64,000 nucleotides of DNA from an uncultured Cytophagaceae bacterium. GTDB taxonomy: Bacteria; Bacteroidota; Bacteroidia; Cytophagales; Spirosomataceae. Below, one piece after another: positions 60,852 through 64,000 of the stretch. The position numbers were made by a program, and so were the translations under genes. Each line of letters starts with the position of its first letter. Position 1 is the first letter of the stretch. The stretch lies in assembly GCA_903907745.1 (NCBI GenBank), contig CAIVPF010000073.1:1-64000 (forward strand). The letters are read 5' to 3'. The notes under the pieces are model-generated. The model was not told the DNA's origin. It saw only the letters and a program-made list of their open reading frames with translations, and did no database searches.

Positions 60852-61628
60852 ATGTCGTACGCATTAGTTACAGGAGCGAGTAAAGGAATTGGCAAGGAAA
60901 TCGCGATGGAATTAGCTGATCGCGGATATGAGCTTTTGCTCGTGGCACGGAATTCGTATGAACTCCAACAAGTTAAGGAGGAAATTCAAAAAAAATACGC
61001 CGTTTCGGTTGATTATTTAGTTGTGGATTTAAGCGAGCCAACGTCCGTGGAGCGGCTTTTCAACTGGGTCCTGGAAAAGCAAATAGATCTTCGAATTTTA
61101 GTAAATAATGCAGGATATGGATTAGTCGGGGAATTTGAATCCTATGCGTATGATGAGCATCAAAAAATGATGCAAGTAAACATGAATGCCTTGGTGGAAG
61201 CATGTTATCGTTTTTTTCCGATGCTATCTGGCAAAGGGCAGGCCTATGTATTAAATATCGCAAGTTCCTCAGCCTATCAAGCGATCCCATTGATGAGTTT
61301 ATATGCTGCATCTAAAGTATTTGTTCTGAATTTCTCCCGTGGATTATTTCATGAGTGGAAGGGGAAAGGTATTTCGGTAACGGCTGTCAGCCCAGGGGCA
61401 ACGACCAGTTCATTTAATGACCGAGCTAATTTACCAGACAAGGCTAGAAGTGCAGCAAAAAAAATAACCATGACGGCTGGGTCTGTGGCTAAGATGGCGG
61501 TGAATGGTATGTTTGCCAAAAAGCCTGAGGTAATCACGGGATTAATTAATCAGTTAGGTGCATTTTTGGCGTGGATTGCGCCCAAATCCATCAGCGAAAA
61601 GGTGGCCAAGGGCATTTACGAAAAATAG
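60852..61628 (+). CDS. Short-chain dehydrogenase/reductase (SDR)
   Basis: YALVTGASKGIGKEIA, LVNNAGYG, YAASKVFVLNFS. Confidence 0.95.
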   Translation: MSYALVTGASKGIGKEIAMELADRGYELLLVARNSYELQQVKEEIQKKYAVSVDYLVVDLSEPTSVERLFNWVLEKQIDLRILVNNAGYGLVGEFESYAYDEHQKMMQVNMNALVEACYRFFPMLSGKGQAYVLNIASSSAYQAIPLMSLYAASKVFVLNFSRGLFHEWKGKGISVTAVSPGATTSSFNDRANLPDKARSAAKKITMTAGSVAKMAVNGMFAKKPEVITGLINQLGAFLAWIAPKSISEKVAKGIYEK

Positions 61629-61634
61629 GGCATC

Positions 61635-62636
61635 ATGGAAAGGCTGGGCCATTTACATCCGTTGATGATTCATTTCCCCATAGGATTGCTTTTGGTGGCA
61701 AGCTTTTTAAATATCTATGCGCATTTTGCCAACAAGGATTTTGATCAGGTAATTCACATTAGTTTATGGCTTGGTTTTCTATTTTCATTATTGGCCTGTG
61801 TGTCGGGTTGGTTTTTATCGAATTACACGGAACAAGCTAGTAATCCTCTTTTCTGGCATCAATGGTCAGGCATTATGACTTGCTTGCTCAGTGGGATTGC
61901 GCTGCGCTTCCAAAAATGGAGGTTATATTTCAGTTTTATTTTGATTGGGTCAGTTTGTTTGACGGGCCATCTAGGTTCGGTGTTGACCTATGGAGATAAT
62001 TATTTTTCCTTGGCACAAAAAAAAGTAGTAGCATTATTGGCCCCGATTCAAGCCAAATCCTTGGTTTTACCCAGGGAACCTCAACCTGTTTCTAGCAGGT
62101 CGCTTGCTCCGCCTATCGTCGTGCCACCTCGAATCGATGCACCTAATCCTAGCTTACTACAAGAATTTCAGGCGAGGCAAATTAGTCTTGTCGCCCATGG
62201 TGACCATGGGCTTTCGGCCAATTTCGTCATGGTTAAAAATGATTTTTCAGTTGTTTTTCGTGATTTTCAAAAATTAGCGCCTTGGGTGACCCAATTGAAA
62301 CTAGCGAATCAAAAAAATATTGATTTTTCATTAATGAGCCAATTTACTCATGTAGAGGATTTGGATCTTTCAAAAACAAACCTGGCAAATGCGGATTTGA
62401 TATATATACGTACGTTGAATAATCTACAGCGATTAAATCTACATGGGACTAAGGTGTCGGATGAAGGATTAGCGTCCTTAATGGCATTGAAACACCTAAA
62501 AAAAGTGTATGTTTGGCAAAGTTCCTTAAGCCCACAGGCTTTGGAAAAGTGGAAACAAGCAAATCCCGGTCTTGTGATTGAAAATGGTAATTTTTCATTT
62601 GCTAAACCTGATACGAGTAAACCGTTGACCCGATGA
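61635..62636 (+). CDS. DUF2231-like membrane domain plus leucine-rich repeat protein
   Basis: HLHPLMIHFPIGLLLVASFLN; C-term LEDLDLSKTNLANADLIYIRTLNNLQRLNLHGTKVSDEGLASL. Confidence 0.75.
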   Translation: MERLGHLHPLMIHFPIGLLLVASFLNIYAHFANKDFDQVIHISLWLGFLFSLLACVSGWFLSNYTEQASNPLFWHQWSGIMTCLLSGIALRFQKWRLYFSFILIGSVCLTGHLGSVLTYGDNYFSLAQKKVVALLAPIQAKSLVLPREPQPVSSRSLAPPIVVPPRIDAPNPSLLQEFQARQISLVAHGDHGLSANFVMVKNDFSVVFRDFQKLAPWVTQLKLANQKNIDFSLMSQFTHVEDLDLSKTNLANADLIYIRTLNNLQRLNLHGTKVSDEGLASLMALKHLKKVYVWQSSLSPQALEKWKQANPGLVIENGNFSFAKPDTSKPLTR

Positions 62637-64000
62637 AGTTTTTTGTTCTTTTGTTTTTCATGGGCTTTTTTACCCTACCGCTGTTGGCAGGGCCTAAGGA
62701 AAAATTGGCCTTGCCCTCGGATGTGGTGCAGGCGATGCGGGAATTACCGAGTGCTTTGGATTTTAATATCGATGTAAAACCGATTTTGTCGGACAAATGC
62801 TTTTCGTGTCATGGACCGGATAAGGCTAAACAAAAGGCCGGTTTGCGTTTGGATATGTCAGACCATGCGTATGGGGAATTGCCTGAAAGTCCTGGAAAGT
62901 TCGCCATCGTGCGGGGTAATATAGGGAATAGTGAAATGGTGCACCGTATATTGTCGAAGGACCCCAAATATGTCATGCCATCACCCAAATCCCATTTAGA
63001 ATTATCGCCAAAGGAAAAGGCTGTTTTGGTCAAATGGATTCAAAACGGTGCGGAATATAAGCCCCATTGGGCATTTGTAAAGCCGATCAAAAAAGAAGTT
63101 CCTGAAGGCAAAAATCCAGTGGATTATTTTGTGCAGTCCAAATTAAAAGCGCTCAATTTAGGTAGCTCACCCAAGGCGAATCGTCATTTTTTATTGCGTC
63201 GCTTATCTTTTGATTTAACGGGTTTACCGCCTACGTCTCAGGAAATTCGGGAATTTGTGGAAGATTCAAGTCCGAATGCCTACGAAAAACAAGTAGATCG
63301 TTTATTAAATTCTGCGCATTTTGGGGAGCGGATGGCGGCTGACTGGTTGGACATCGCCCGATTCGCCGATTCGCATGGCTATACGATTGATCGGATTCGG
63401 GACATGTCGCCCTATCGCGATTGGGTGATTCAGGCATTTAATCGGAATATGCCTTATGATCGTTTTATTCATTACCAATTAGCTGGAGATTTAATGCCGA
63501 ATCCAAGCAAGGATATGTTGATCGCTACGGCCTTTAATCGCAATCATCCCCAAAATACGGAGGGAGGAATCGTGGAGGAAGAATTCCAAATGGAATATGT
63601 ATTGGATCGCGTGAATACCTTTGGTGATGCGTTTTTAGGCTTATCGACGGGATGTGCGCGCTGCCATGACCATAAATTCGACCCGATTTCGCAAAAAAAT
63701 TATTATCAATTAAGTAGTTTTTTTAATACCGTTCGCGAAGCTGGACAGATTTCCTATAATGACGATATGCCGAGTCCGACGATGTTGTTGCCAACGGCCA
63801 AGCAAGAAGAGGTGTTGACTTTCATTAAAACCAAGATTCAACGTGCGGAGGAAAAGCTAAAGGCACATCAGGTGGTGAATGAGGCGCGTAAAGGATGGTT
63901 GGCCTCTGAGGAAGCCAAAGGATTAGCCGCTGCCGCCCAACCTAGCACGCGCGGGCTTCAAGCGCATTTTTCATTCGAGGGTAATTTGACCTCAAAGCTT
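62633..64000 (+). CDS. PSCyt1/DUF1549/DUF1553-type protein, partial (runs off window)
   Basis: Own translation from ATG 62633 (ATGA overlap): KPILSDKCFSCHGPDKAKQKAGLRLD, RRLSFDLTGLPPT, ADWLDIARFADSHGY, LGLSTGCARCHDHKFDPISQ. Open to the window end. Confidence 0.9.
   Translation, partial: MKFFVLLFFMGFFTLPLLAGPKEKLALPSDVVQAMRELPSALDFNIDVKPILSDKCFSCHGPDKAKQKAGLRLDMSDHAYGELPESPGKFAIVRGNIGNSEMVHRILSKDPKYVMPSPKSHLELSPKEKAVLVKWIQNGAEYKPHWAFVKPIKKEVPEGKNPVDYFVQSKLKALNLGSSPKANRHFLLRRLSFDLTGLPPTSQEIREFVEDSSPNAYEKQVDRLLNSAHFGERMAADWLDIARFADSHGYTIDRIRDMSPYRDWVIQAFNRNMPYDRFIHYQLAGDLMPNPSKDMLIATAFNRNHPQNTEGGIVEEEFQMEYVLDRVNTFGDAFLGLSTGCARCHDHKFDPISQKNYYQLSSFFNTVREAGQISYNDDMPSPTMLLPTAKQEEVLTFIKTKIQRAEEKLKAHQVVNEARKGWLASEEAKGLAAAAQPSTRGLQAHFSFEGNLTSKL

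Overview
64 kb of a Bacteroidota chromosome, probably Cytophagales-like judging from the gliding lipoprotein GldB, a T9SS sorting domain, ExbB/ExbD/ExbD/TonB and TAnnTTTG-type promoter motifs. The window opens in the 3' part of a 5S rRNA and closes inside a PSCyt1/DUF1549/DUF1553-type gene. Most of it is dense core metabolism and housekeeping: valS, serS, ruvB, ettA, mpl, lysC, ribH, gpsA, glpK/glpF/glpD, cysH-cysD-cysN, kup, ftsZ and comM/yifB. I see no CRISPR array, prophage, transposase, complete rRNA operon or tRNA gene. I also see no clearly new defence or mobile system. The items most worth a second look are: (1) a GT2 / polysaccharide deacetylase / GT-C triad (51.4-54.1 kb) with the same enzyme-class logic as ArnC-ArnD-ArnT or FlmF2-NaxD-FlmK; (2) a 28-bp tandem repeat downstream of the 5S gene, in which consecutive units place TTTG-N20-TAnnTTTG promoter-like motifs on the minus strand; (3) a lipoprotein pairing a CX4CH haem-like motif with a copper type II monooxygenase-like domain; (4) a membrane kelch-like protein with a possible cytosolic winged-helix tail; (5) a CE12-GH28 pectinolytic fusion; (6) a terminator for one gene embedded in the 3' coding end of the convergent glpD; (7) many convergent gene pairs with overlapping stop codons. 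All product names come from reading translated motifs. No database search was run.
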